The position numbers were made by a program, and so were the translations under genes. Below, one piece after another: positions 40,636 to 47,087 of a DNA stretch of 47,087 nt (position 1 is the stretch's first letter; the number at the start of each line of letters is the position of its first letter). The notes under the pieces were generated by a model, which searched no databases, had not been told where the DNA came from, and was given only the letters and a program-made list of their open reading frames with translations. Source of the stretch: an uncultured Eubacteriales bacterium (GTDB taxonomy: Bacteria; Bacillota; Clostridia; Christensenellales; Aristaeellaceae); contig CACZLE010000010.1 of the NCBI GenBank assembly GCA_902781945.1, positions 1 through 47,087 on the forward strand, read 5' to 3'.

Positions 40636-41461
40636 TGTCGCTCACGCTCCTCTCATTGCTGCGGCGGCTCGTGCTGGTGGGATGATTGACCAGCTGGCCC
40701 TGATAGATCATGGCCGAGGAGCCGCCGCCGTCCAGGTTGTAGGCGGTAGTCGCGCCCAGGGTCTTGAGGAACTGGGCCAGGTCGTAGAGGCTCAGGCCCT
40801 CGCTTTCCGCCGTGCGTCCGTCCGCCACCACAAAGAGATAATGCAGCGGGCCGATTTGCGCCAGGGCGGTGCGGGGATTGCTGGCCATGGCGCGGCCCAC
40901 CTCGTCGTCCTGATCCACCAGGATCTCGCCCTCAGACAGGAGGCCCGGACCGAAGGAATAGACCTGCATGGCGCCCGCGTCCAGCAGGGCCTGGGCGGTA
41001 ACGTCGCTTTCGTTGATGATGCTGAAATCGCCGTTGGCGTCGATGACCAGATCCTCCTGTCCAGCGGACGCGCGGCTGCGGTACAGCACGCCGTTGCGGA
41101 TCACATAGCCCTTTTCCCGGGCCCCGTAATAATCGCCGTTCACCGCCAGCAGGGCCCCGGTGCGCTCCGCCATGGAGGAGGGCGTCTCGGTGACGTTGCG
41201 GCCATAGGCGTCCTGAGCCAGCACCGCGGCCATGGCGTCGGCGGAAGCCAACTGCACGTCCGCCACATAGACCGTGGTGTCCTGGACGCGGTAGGAGATC
41301 AGACCCACGGTGGATTCTTCCGCAATAGACTGTGAAATCTCCGGCGCTGCCGGGGCTTCGCCGTATACGTGGGAGATCACGAAGGTATCCAGCGCCAGCC
41401 AGACGGTGAAGCCCGTCAGGGCCAGGGTATAGAGGATACCGAACCATTTGCGCTTAGTCAT
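40619..41461 (-). CDS. Phosphodiester glycosidase (NAGPA domain), membrane-anchored
   Basis: A 280-residue protein with an N-terminal anchor (about 8-28) and a NAGPA-type domain (residues about 85-280). AVNGDYYGAR, the SNPRTALAQ stretch and the closing YNLDGGGSSAMIYQG with a final NHPTSTSRRSNERSVSDIVA match the family, which cleaves GlcNAc-1-phosphodiester bonds. In Gram-positive bacteria such enzymes can trim wall teichoic or other phosphate-linked glycans. It follows the beta-helix protein gene after a hairpin. Confidence 0.9.
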   Translation of the reverse strand: MTKRKWFGILYTLALTGFTVWLALDTFVISHVYGEAPAAPEISQSIAEESTVGLISYRVQDTTVYVADVQLASADAMAAVLAQDAYGRNVTETPSSMAERTGALLAVNGDYYGAREKGYVIRNGVLYRSRASAGQEDLVIDANGDFSIINESDVTAQALLDAGAMQVYSFGPGLLSEGEILVDQDDEVGRAMASNPRTALAQIGPLHYLFVVADGRTAESEGLSLYDLAQFLKTLGATTAYNLDGGGSSAMIYQGQLVNHPTSTSRRSNERSVSDIVAIF

Positions 41462-41484
41462 TTTTTCACCTCCATAAAAAGGGC

Positions 41485-41514
41485 AGACGGGGAGAAACGC
41501 GCCTCTCCCCGTCT
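41485..41514 (-). terminator. Hairpin between beta-helix and glycosidase genes
   Basis: AGACGGGGAGA (41485-41495) and TCTCCCCGTCT (41504-41514) form an 11-bp perfect stem. On the minus strand it is followed by GCCCTTTTT. Likely a partial terminator after the abundant secreted protein. Confidence 0.7.
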
Positions 41515-41524
41515 TTCTATTCGA

Positions 41525-43288
41525 TTACTTGCGCCGTCCGCCGCCGGGATTGCCCCAGCCGGGATTGCCGCCCGGCATCTGGCCACCGCCAGGCATTTGA
41601 CCGCCGGGCATTTGCGGCATGTTATCGGGCATCTGCTGCTGGCCGTCGGGCATTTGCGGCATGTTGTCGGGCATTTGCTGCTGCCGATCCCAGCCGCCGT
41701 GACCGCCGCCCATCCCCCAGTTGCCGGAGCCGCCGCCGGATACGGCGCTGACCGTCACCTGGACGCTGGTATCGGCATTGGATACGGTGTAGGTCTCGCC
41801 GATTTGCAGCTCGGGACTGCTGACCACCACGCACTGATAATTCTTTTCCACGTCGCCGGTGAGCAGCGTGTTTCCGCTGCCGTCCGTCACGGTGATCGTC
41901 CCGGCGCCGCCGCTCAGGTTCGCCATAAAGGACACCTGGGTGGAGGTATTGCCGAAGGTCTCCGCCATGCCGGATGCGCCCGCCGCGACGACGGCGCCGC
42001 CGGTGATGACCGCCGTGCCGTTATAATCCAGCGCGCTGTTGCCGCTGTTTGTGGGGCCGGACACCACCACCACGCCGCCGTTCACCGTCAGGTCGCCGTT
42101 GGCATCGATGCCGTCGCCATCTGCGTTGACGTACAGCGTGCCGCCGTTGATCGTGATGCTGGAGCCGTCCGAGGCGAACATATCGTTGCGGCCAAAGCCG
42201 CTGCCGTCGTTGCCGCCGGAGGAATTGACGCCGTCATCGCTGGCGCGAAGGGAGATATCGCCGCCGTTGATCGTGATGGCCGCCGCCTCCAGGCCTTCGT
42301 AGCTTTCGGTAATATGGATGGCACCGCCGTTGATGGTCAGGGCGTTGTCGGCGTGCATGCCGTCGTCGCCGGTCCGGATGGTGAAATTGCCGCCGTAGAC
42401 CGTCAGATCGCCATCTGTATGGAAGGCGTCGTCCGAAGCGTTGACAGTGAAATCGCCATCCAGGATAATCAGCCAATTGCTGGCCTTGACGCCCTTGGCG
42501 CTGGCGGAGGTATCCTCCGCAGCCGTATTGTTATTCTGATTCCAGCCGCCCCGGCCAAAGCCCCGCATCATATCGTCCGAATGGGCTTCGCCGTTGGCCG
42601 CGCCGCCGTTGACGGTCAGATCAAAGCTGCCGCCCGCGATGAGCACATAGCCCTTGTTTTCTTCCTCATTTTTGGCGCGGATGGCGTCCTTGCCGGATAC
42701 GATGGCAAAACTGCCGTCATAAATGCGCACGCTGTCGTTGGCGTCCAGGCCCCGGCCCTCCGCCGTGATGGTATAGGTGCCGCCGGTGATCTTGAGGTCG
42801 TCCTTGCCCACGATGCCATGATCGGCGGAATCGATGGTCAGAGCGCCTGCGCCGTTGAGGGTGAGATCCTCCTTGGAGAAGATCGCCCCGTCGATCTTGG
42901 TGTTTTCGTCAAAGGACGTGGAGGTCAGGAAGTTATCCGTGCCCTCCGCCAGGGTGATGAACACCTTGTCGGCCTGCTCCACATAGATGGCCGCGCCGGT
43001 TTCGGCGGTGATGCTGACACCATTCAGCACCAGCTGCACCTTGGCCTTGTCATCCGTGCTGACAGTAATCGTGCCGTTCATCGTGCCGGAAAGCAGATAG
43101 ACGCCCTCCTGGGTAATCTGAATGGCCGTCTGGCCGTTCAAATCTATGGTCTGCGCGTCGCTCCACGTGCCGGAAAGATCGCGGTTGGAAAAGTAATCGG
43201 ATAGATCGATGCCGCCCTCAGCGCTGCCGGTGAGGCAGACGCTCAGGGCCAGGGCACAGATCATGAGGATAAGCATTCGCTTTTTCAT
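41525..43288 (-). CDS. Secreted beta-helix carbohydrate-binding protein (Cthe_2159-like)
   Basis: A 587-residue exported protein: signal peptide (about 1-24), then an extended right-handed beta-helix with repeated short strands such as LTLNGAGALTI, LKITGGTYTI, ITINGGDISL and LTVNGGVVVV. This matches the family of Clostridium thermocellum Cthe_2159, a polygalacturonate-binding protein. The last ~70 residues are low-complexity Gly/Gln/Met/Pro (QQMPDNMPQMPDG repeats). A carbohydrate-binding surface adhesin or matrix protein is likely. It sits between the DUF4956 and glycosidase genes. Confidence 0.88.
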   Translation of the reverse strand: MKKRMLILMICALALSVCLTGSAEGGIDLSDYFSNRDLSGTWSDAQTIDLNGQTAIQITQEGVYLLSGTMNGTITVSTDDKAKVQLVLNGVSITAETGAAIYVEQADKVFITLAEGTDNFLTSTSFDENTKIDGAIFSKEDLTLNGAGALTIDSADHGIVGKDDLKITGGTYTITAEGRGLDANDSVRIYDGSFAIVSGKDAIRAKNEEENKGYVLIAGGSFDLTVNGGAANGEAHSDDMMRGFGRGGWNQNNNTAAEDTSASAKGVKASNWLIILDGDFTVNASDDAFHTDGDLTVYGGNFTIRTGDDGMHADNALTINGGAIHITESYEGLEAAAITINGGDISLRASDDGVNSSGGNDGSGFGRNDMFASDGSSITINGGTLYVNADGDGIDANGDLTVNGGVVVVSGPTNSGNSALDYNGTAVITGGAVVAAGASGMAETFGNTSTQVSFMANLSGGAGTITVTDGSGNTLLTGDVEKNYQCVVVSSPELQIGETYTVSNADTSVQVTVSAVSGGGSGNWGMGGGHGGWDRQQQMPDNMPQMPDGQQQMPDNMPQMPGGQMPGGGQMPGGNPGWGNPGGGRRK

Positions 43289-43304
43289 GGGTTTCCCTCT
43301 CCTT

Positions 43305-43991
43305 TTACAGGTCGGAAGCCACGTTGGCCGTCTGGGCCAGGGTGATTTCCAGGTTGCCGTTATGCAGGCGCAGCTGGTCGATCATGTCCTTTTCGCTGAC
43401 GCCGGGCTTCATGGTCAATTCATAGCGCAGCTTGAACATGCTGCCCATATTGGTGGTCTTGACGTGGTCCAGCTTCCAGCTGGAGCAGTATTTATTCAGC
43501 AGACCGTCAAAGACGCCTTCGTAATTCAGGTTCTCGGGGATGGTGATGCGCAGGGTCTTTTTGAGGCCCTTCGCGGCGGGGTCCAGATGGCCCATGATGA
43601 GGAACAGCGCGCACAGGATCAGGGTGAACAGCACCGCGTAGGCCAGATAGCCCATGCCCGCGATGAGGCCCGCCACCATGGCCAGGAAGATCAGGGCGAT
43701 CTCCTTGGCGGAGCCCGCCGCCGAGCGGAAACGCACCAGGCTGAACGCGCCCGCCGTGGCCACGCCTGCGCCCACGTTGCCGTTGACCATCATGATCACC
43801 ACGCAGCTGAGGGCAGGCAGAGCGAAAAGGGAAACCAGAAAGCTGTTGGTATAGCCTGTCTTGCGGGAGGCGGTGAGGGCGATGAGGCCGCCGATGAGCA
43901 AGGCCACGCCCACGCAGAGCAGGAAGTCCGCCGCGGAGATCACGGTAACGGACGCGGAATCAAAGATTCCCTTGAAAAGATTGTTAAGCAT
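43305..43991 (-). CDS. DUF4956 membrane protein
   Basis: A 228-residue protein with about four helices (19-41, 54-72, 78-98, 100-135) and a cytoplasmic C-terminal domain of about 80 residues. GNVGAGVATAGAFSLVRFRSAAGSAKEI is the conserved core. DUF4956 genes are repeatedly found beside VTC-domain genes; a role in polyphosphate synthesis or export is inferred from this linkage. It overlaps the VTC gene by eight bases. Confidence 0.92.
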   Translation of the reverse strand: MLNNLFKGIFDSASVTVISAADFLLCVGVALLIGGLIALTASRKTGYTNSFLVSLFALPALSCVVIMMVNGNVGAGVATAGAFSLVRFRSAAGSAKEIALIFLAMVAGLIAGMGYLAYAVLFTLILCALFLIMGHLDPAAKGLKKTLRITIPENLNYEGVFDGLLNKYCSSWKLDHVKTTNMGSMFKLRYELTMKPGVSEKDMIDQLRLHNGNLEITLAQTANVASDL

Positions 43992-44706
43992 ATTGTTCGC
44001 CTCCCATTGTATTTTCCGTCAGCATTTGCAGGTAGGCCGTGCCGTACTTGGAAAAGCTGGTCTTGTAGATTTTGTTTTCAGAAAGGAAATCCACGATCCA
44101 CCGGGGATAGCCGCCGGGGCTTTTGAGCTCCATCAGCACGGCGTCGGCGGGCAGGATCATTTTGCCCATGGCGCTGCCGCCCAGGTCGATATTCTCGGTG
44201 CGCCAGCGGATGTTCTCATCCAGCGTCAGCCGCAGATCGCACCCGTCCACGGGATAATAGGCCTCCCGCTCGTAGGTGAGCAGCATGGCGGGCTTGAGGG
44301 TGGGACCGTAGAACGTGCGGAAGGCCTCGATCTCCCGGGCGATCTGGGTGTCCGCGGGCAGGGGCAGGCCGTTTTCCAGGGCGTTCATGGCCGCCCGGTG
44401 GGGCAGGCTCAAGCGCCGCTTGTACATCACGCCGTCATACTTCTTTTTCAGCTCCACGAACACCGGGGAATCATACCCGGCCTTCTGGTAGGAGCGCACC
44501 CGCAGCTTTTCCTTGTAAAATGGTTTCTCGATGGAATCCCGCACCAGGCGGAAGGAATCGGTGTCAAAATAGATATTGCGGATGGTGTGGCGGCCAAACT
44601 GGTCCAGGGCCATATGGCCCCGCATGGCCTCTATCAGCAGATCCCGCTGGCGGCGGGTCATGATGTACTTTACCTCGTAGCGTTTGAATGTCATCTGCGC
44701 GTTCAT
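43984..44706 (-). CDS. VTC-domain polyphosphate polymerase-like protein
   Basis: A 240-residue single-domain VTC protein, the catalytic fold of the yeast Vtc4 polyphosphate polymerase. The basic tunnel residues are visible in FKRYEVKYIMT, REKLRVRSY-like KEKLRVRSYQ, VELKKKYDGVMYKRR and RLTLDENIRW, and the acidic ELKSPGGYPRW lines the exit. It should extend polyphosphate from nucleoside triphosphate, probably coupled to the neighbouring DUF4956 membrane protein. The ATG at 44706 has GGAGGTGA; the longer open frame overlaps the divergent promoter. It heads the operon. Confidence 0.92.
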   Translation of the reverse strand: MNAQMTFKRYEVKYIMTRRQRDLLIEAMRGHMALDQFGRHTIRNIYFDTDSFRLVRDSIEKPFYKEKLRVRSYQKAGYDSPVFVELKKKYDGVMYKRRLSLPHRAAMNALENGLPLPADTQIAREIEAFRTFYGPTLKPAMLLTYEREAYYPVDGCDLRLTLDENIRWRTENIDLGGSAMGKMILPADAVLMELKSPGGYPRWIVDFLSENKIYKTSFSKYGTAYLQMLTENTMGGEQYA

Positions 44707-44730
44707 GTCATTCACCTCCTGACAGTGGCC

Positions 44731-44736
44731 ATGATA
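44731..44736 (-). promoter_or_regulatory. Candidate -10 of the VTC operon
   Basis: TATCAT (44736-44731) lies five bases downstream of the tandem 11-bp repeat, with no separate -35. The repeat would occupy the -35 region. Confidence 0.45.
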
Positions 44737-44741
44737 CAGGA

Positions 44742-44763
44742 GGAACCTTAAAGGAACCTTAAA
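44742..44763 (-). promoter_or_regulatory. Two tandem 11-bp direct repeats, response-regulator-type site
   Basis: GGAACCTTAAA occurs twice back to back (44742-44752 and 44753-44763); on the minus strand TTTAAGGTTCC twice. An 11-bp period in the -35 region is the usual footprint of PhoB/OmpR-family response regulators. Confidence 0.6.
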
Positions 44764-44778
44764 ACCAAAAAAGTTTTC

Positions 44779-44807
44779 TTGAAAGATTTTGATTTTCTCT
44801 GTATAAT
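44779..44807 (+). promoter_or_regulatory. Promoter of the ABC exporter gene
   Basis: -35 TTGAAA (44779-44784), 17-base spacer, -10 TATAAT (44802-44807). GAAGGAGG follows before ATG 44840. Confidence 0.85.
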
Positions 44808-44839
44808 ACCCGCATAGGTATGCACGAAGGAGGCTTTTT

Positions 44840-46670
44840 ATGTCCCAGCACATGCGCGGCGGCCCCATGGGCCGGGGATTTCTGACCGAGGAGGAGAAGG
44901 CCAACCGCCCCAAGGTGACGGGGGCGCTGATCAAGCGGGTATTTTCCTATTTGAAGCCCTACTGGAAGCAGCTGGCGCTGATTTTATGCGCCATCGCGGC
45001 CAGCAGCCTGCTGAACCTCTATCCCTCCATCCTGACGGGCCGGATCATCGACGAGGGCCTGATCGGGCGGAGCCTGTCGGCCTTGATCAAATTGATATTG
45101 CTGTCCCTGGGCGTGACGCTGGCAAGCAACCTGATCGGTGTGGGGCAAAATTACCTCAACACCTGGATCGCCCAGCACATCGCCTTTGACATGCGCAACA
45201 AGATGTACGCCCACCTGCAAAAGATGAGCCAGCGCTTCTTTACCGCCAACAACCAGGGCGACATCATCACCCGCATGACCAGCGACATATCCGGCGTGGA
45301 GCGGGTGATCACCAGCACATTTACTTCCATTTTGTCCAATACCATCACATTGACCGCCGCCCTGGTGATCATGTACCGGCAAAACTGGGTGCTGGCCACA
45401 TTGGGCGTGCTGGTGGTGCCCCTGTTTATCATCCCCACCCGCAGCGCGGGCAAGACCAGGTGGAGCCTGACCCGGGAAAGCCAGGAATGCAGCGACGAGG
45501 TGAACGGGATACTCAATGAAACCCTGTCCGTCAGCGGGCAATTGCTGGTGAAGCTCTTTGGCAAGGAGGCCGTGGAATACGAGCGCTACAAGGCCGCCAA
45601 CCAGCGAATGATCAAGCTGAACATAAGAGAGAGCATGGCGGGCCGCTGGTTCTTTATGATCATGAGCACCTTTTCCAGCATCGGCCCCATGCTGCTGTAC
45701 CTGGTGGGCGGCATATTGATGATGAAATACGACCAGAACATCAGCGTGGGCGATATCACGGTGATGGTGGCGCTGCTGAGCCGCCTGTACGGGCCGGTGA
45801 ACAGCCTGCTGAACATCCAGGTGGATGGATCCGCAGCATGGCCATGTTCACCCGCATCTTTGAATACTTCGACCTGCCGGTGGAGATCGAAAACGCCCCG
45901 GACGCCGTGACGCCCAAAGGCTGCGACGGCAGCGTGACCTTTGATCACGTGGGATTCAGCTATGAGCCGGAGCGCAAGATATTGCACGACGTGAGCTTTA
46001 CCCTCAAGGCCGGGCACAGCGTGGCCATCGTGGGGCCCTCGGGCTCGGGCAAAAGCACCATCATCAACCTGATCCCCAGGCTCTACGACTGCCAGGAGGG
46101 CACGGTCTATTTTGGCGAACACGATGTAAAGAAAATAGACCTTGGTTTCTTAAGAAAGAACGTTGGTATCGTCAGTCAGGAAACTTACCTGTTCAACGGC
46201 ACCATCCGGGAAAATCTGCTCTATGCCAAGCCCGACGCCACGGAGGCGGAGCTGATCGCCGCCTGCAAAAAGGCCAACATCTACGATTTTTGGAAAAGCA
46301 GGAAGCGGGGCTCGACGCCATGGTGGGCAACCGGGGGCTGAAGCTCTCCGGCGGCGAAAAGCAGCGGCTGTCCATCGCCCGGGTACTGCTGAAGGACCCG
46401 GCGCTATTGATCTTCGACGAGGCCACCAGCGCCCTGGATTCCATCAGCGAGGCCAAGATCCAGGAGGCCATCGAGCCCATCATCCAGCAGCGCACCAGCA
46501 TATTGATTGCCCATCGCCTCAGCACCATCCTGGCGGCGGACGAGATATTGGTGGTCAAGGACGGGCGCATCATGGAGCGCGGCGTGCACAGCGAGCTGGT
46601 AAAGGCCGGCGGAACGTATACGGAACTGTATGAAACACAGTTTAAAAAGGCACTGGAAAAAGCAGAATAA
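44840..46670 (+). pseudogene. ABC exporter (permease-ATPase) with two frameshifts
   Basis: Three open segments together make one ~610-residue half-size ABC exporter. Segment 1 (44840 to about 45830) is the six-helix membrane domain; segment 2 (about 45830-46290) has Walker [10 protein letters not shown] and the Q-loop VSQETYLF; segment 3 (about 46290-46670) has LSGGEKQR, Walker [13 protein letters not shown] and the His in IAHRLST. Each break is explained by one missing base: near 45828 (GTGGATGGATCC, expected GTGGATGTGATCC) and in the T5 run near 46288. All catalytic motifs are intact apart from the breaks. Either a recently inactivated gene or an assembly error; recent sequence-level error is quite possible. 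Confidence 0.9.
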
Positions 46671-46690
46671 GGTATAAGTACAGATTAATA

Positions 46691-46850
46691 AAGATCCTTC
46701 GACTTCGCTGCGCTCCGCTCAGGATGACAACGTTAGGTTGATTTATTCTTGATTGTTGGTTTTTGCTTGCTGCAAGACAGCCAACAATCAAGAGAAAAAA
46801 CATCTATCGATGTCATCCTGAGCGGAGCGCAGGCGGAGTCGAAGGATCTT
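46691..46850. repeat. Palindromic dispersed repeat, about 39-bp arms
   Basis: The arm 46691-46729 (starting AAGATCCTTCGAC) is repeated inverted at 46811-46850. A nested inverted pair CTTGATTGTTGG (46748-46759) and CCAACAATCAAG (46781-46792) lies inside. No ORF. Resembles a REP- or MITE-like element; the same GATCCTTCGAC...CAGGATGAC sequence is common in gut Firmicutes as I recall. Confidence 0.8.
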
Positions 46851-46902
46851 ATACTGTTCTCTAATTAAATGGAGATATCGAAAAACAGTAATTTGACGGG
46901 GT

Positions 46903-47076
46903 GCCCTCATCCGACCTCGCTGCGCTCGGCCACCTTCCCCCGCTGCGGCAGGGGAAGGCTTTTGGCCAGGCTTTTCCGAATAGTTGGACCGAATTCAAGC
47001 AAAAGAGCGCACTAAAATAGCCTTCCCCTGCCGCAGCGGGGGAAGGTGGCCGACCATCGGGAGGTCGGATGAGGGC
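46903..47076. repeat. Second palindromic dispersed repeat, about 58-bp arms
   Basis: The arm 46903-46960 (starting GCCCTCATCCGACC) recurs inverted at 47019-47076, with a small mismatched patch (ctcgctgcgct versus cgggaggtcg-side atcgg). The loop of about 58 bases carries no ORF. The 417 bases after the ABC exporter thus hold only these two elements and no gene. Confidence 0.85.
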
Positions 47077-47087
47077 GTTTGCCAATT

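Overview
The window looks like a chromosomal segment of a GC-rich, endospore-forming member of the Clostridia (Bacillota), probably gut-associated. Evidence for this is direct: spoVAC-spoVAD-spoVAE, a Spo0A-type DNA-binding domain, a collagen-like exosporium-type protein, strong AGGAGG ribosome binding sites, sigma-A promoters, and families common in Clostridia (DUF5711, DUF6062, GerMN lipoproteins, CD1871A-type CXXC protein, QueT under a preQ1 riboswitch). The order within Clostridia cannot be fixed from the sequence; a Christensenellales- or Oscillospirales-like gut lineage is an inference.

Layout. 1-130: 5' end of a group II intron (minus strand) directly behind a strong terminator hairpin. 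206-4823 (minus): collagen-like spore-surface protein, then an operon of an unrecognised coiled-coil protein, a SpoU/TrmH RNA methyltransferase and a PAP2 phosphatase. 5063-11088 (plus): SWIM-SNF2 helicase, a DUF5711 and CvpA pair, a receiver-less Spo0A-like protein and a small membrane-anchored protein. 11089-15362: a LysR regulator divergent from a TAXI-type TRAP transporter with an operator-rich intergenic region. 15374-17360 (minus): spoVA operon preceded by an unannotated 37-codon ORF. 17439-21209 (minus): GtrA-like protein, metallophosphoesterase, a 6S-like RNA gene and a nucleotidyltransferase fused to a degenerate phosphohexomutase. 21290-26166 (minus): acetyltransferase, MutY, two GerMN lipoproteins and DUF6062. 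26269-31756: SPOR protein (plus), then a minus-strand membrane protein and dnaX with an acetyltransferase and a YcaQ-like glycosylase.

31884-38113 is a redox-flavoured region: ferredoxin-type aldo/keto reductase with an Lgt-like protein; a Crp/Fnr regulator divergent from a ferredoxin protein and a D-2-hydroxyacid dehydrogenase across a perfect 14-bp palindrome; and a minus-strand operon of CXXC membrane protein, NapH-like polyferredoxin and TlpA-like thioredoxin. 38217-40162 holds queT with its preQ1-I riboswitch, deoC and a cytidylate-kinase-like gene. 40264-44706 (minus) is a cell-surface locus: VTC polyphosphate-polymerase-like protein, DUF4956 membrane protein, a secreted beta-helix carbohydrate-binding protein and a phosphodiester glycosidase. 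44840-46670 is an ABC exporter broken by two single-base frameshifts, and 46691-47076 contains two large palindromic dispersed repeats.

The points most worth following are the receiver-less Spo0A-like protein, the intron/terminator junction, the spoVA leader ORF, the 6S-like RNA, the preQ1 riboswitch with its switching strands, and the VTC locus with an 11-bp tandem repeat in its putative promoter. No CRISPR array, prophage or recognisable defence island was seen.
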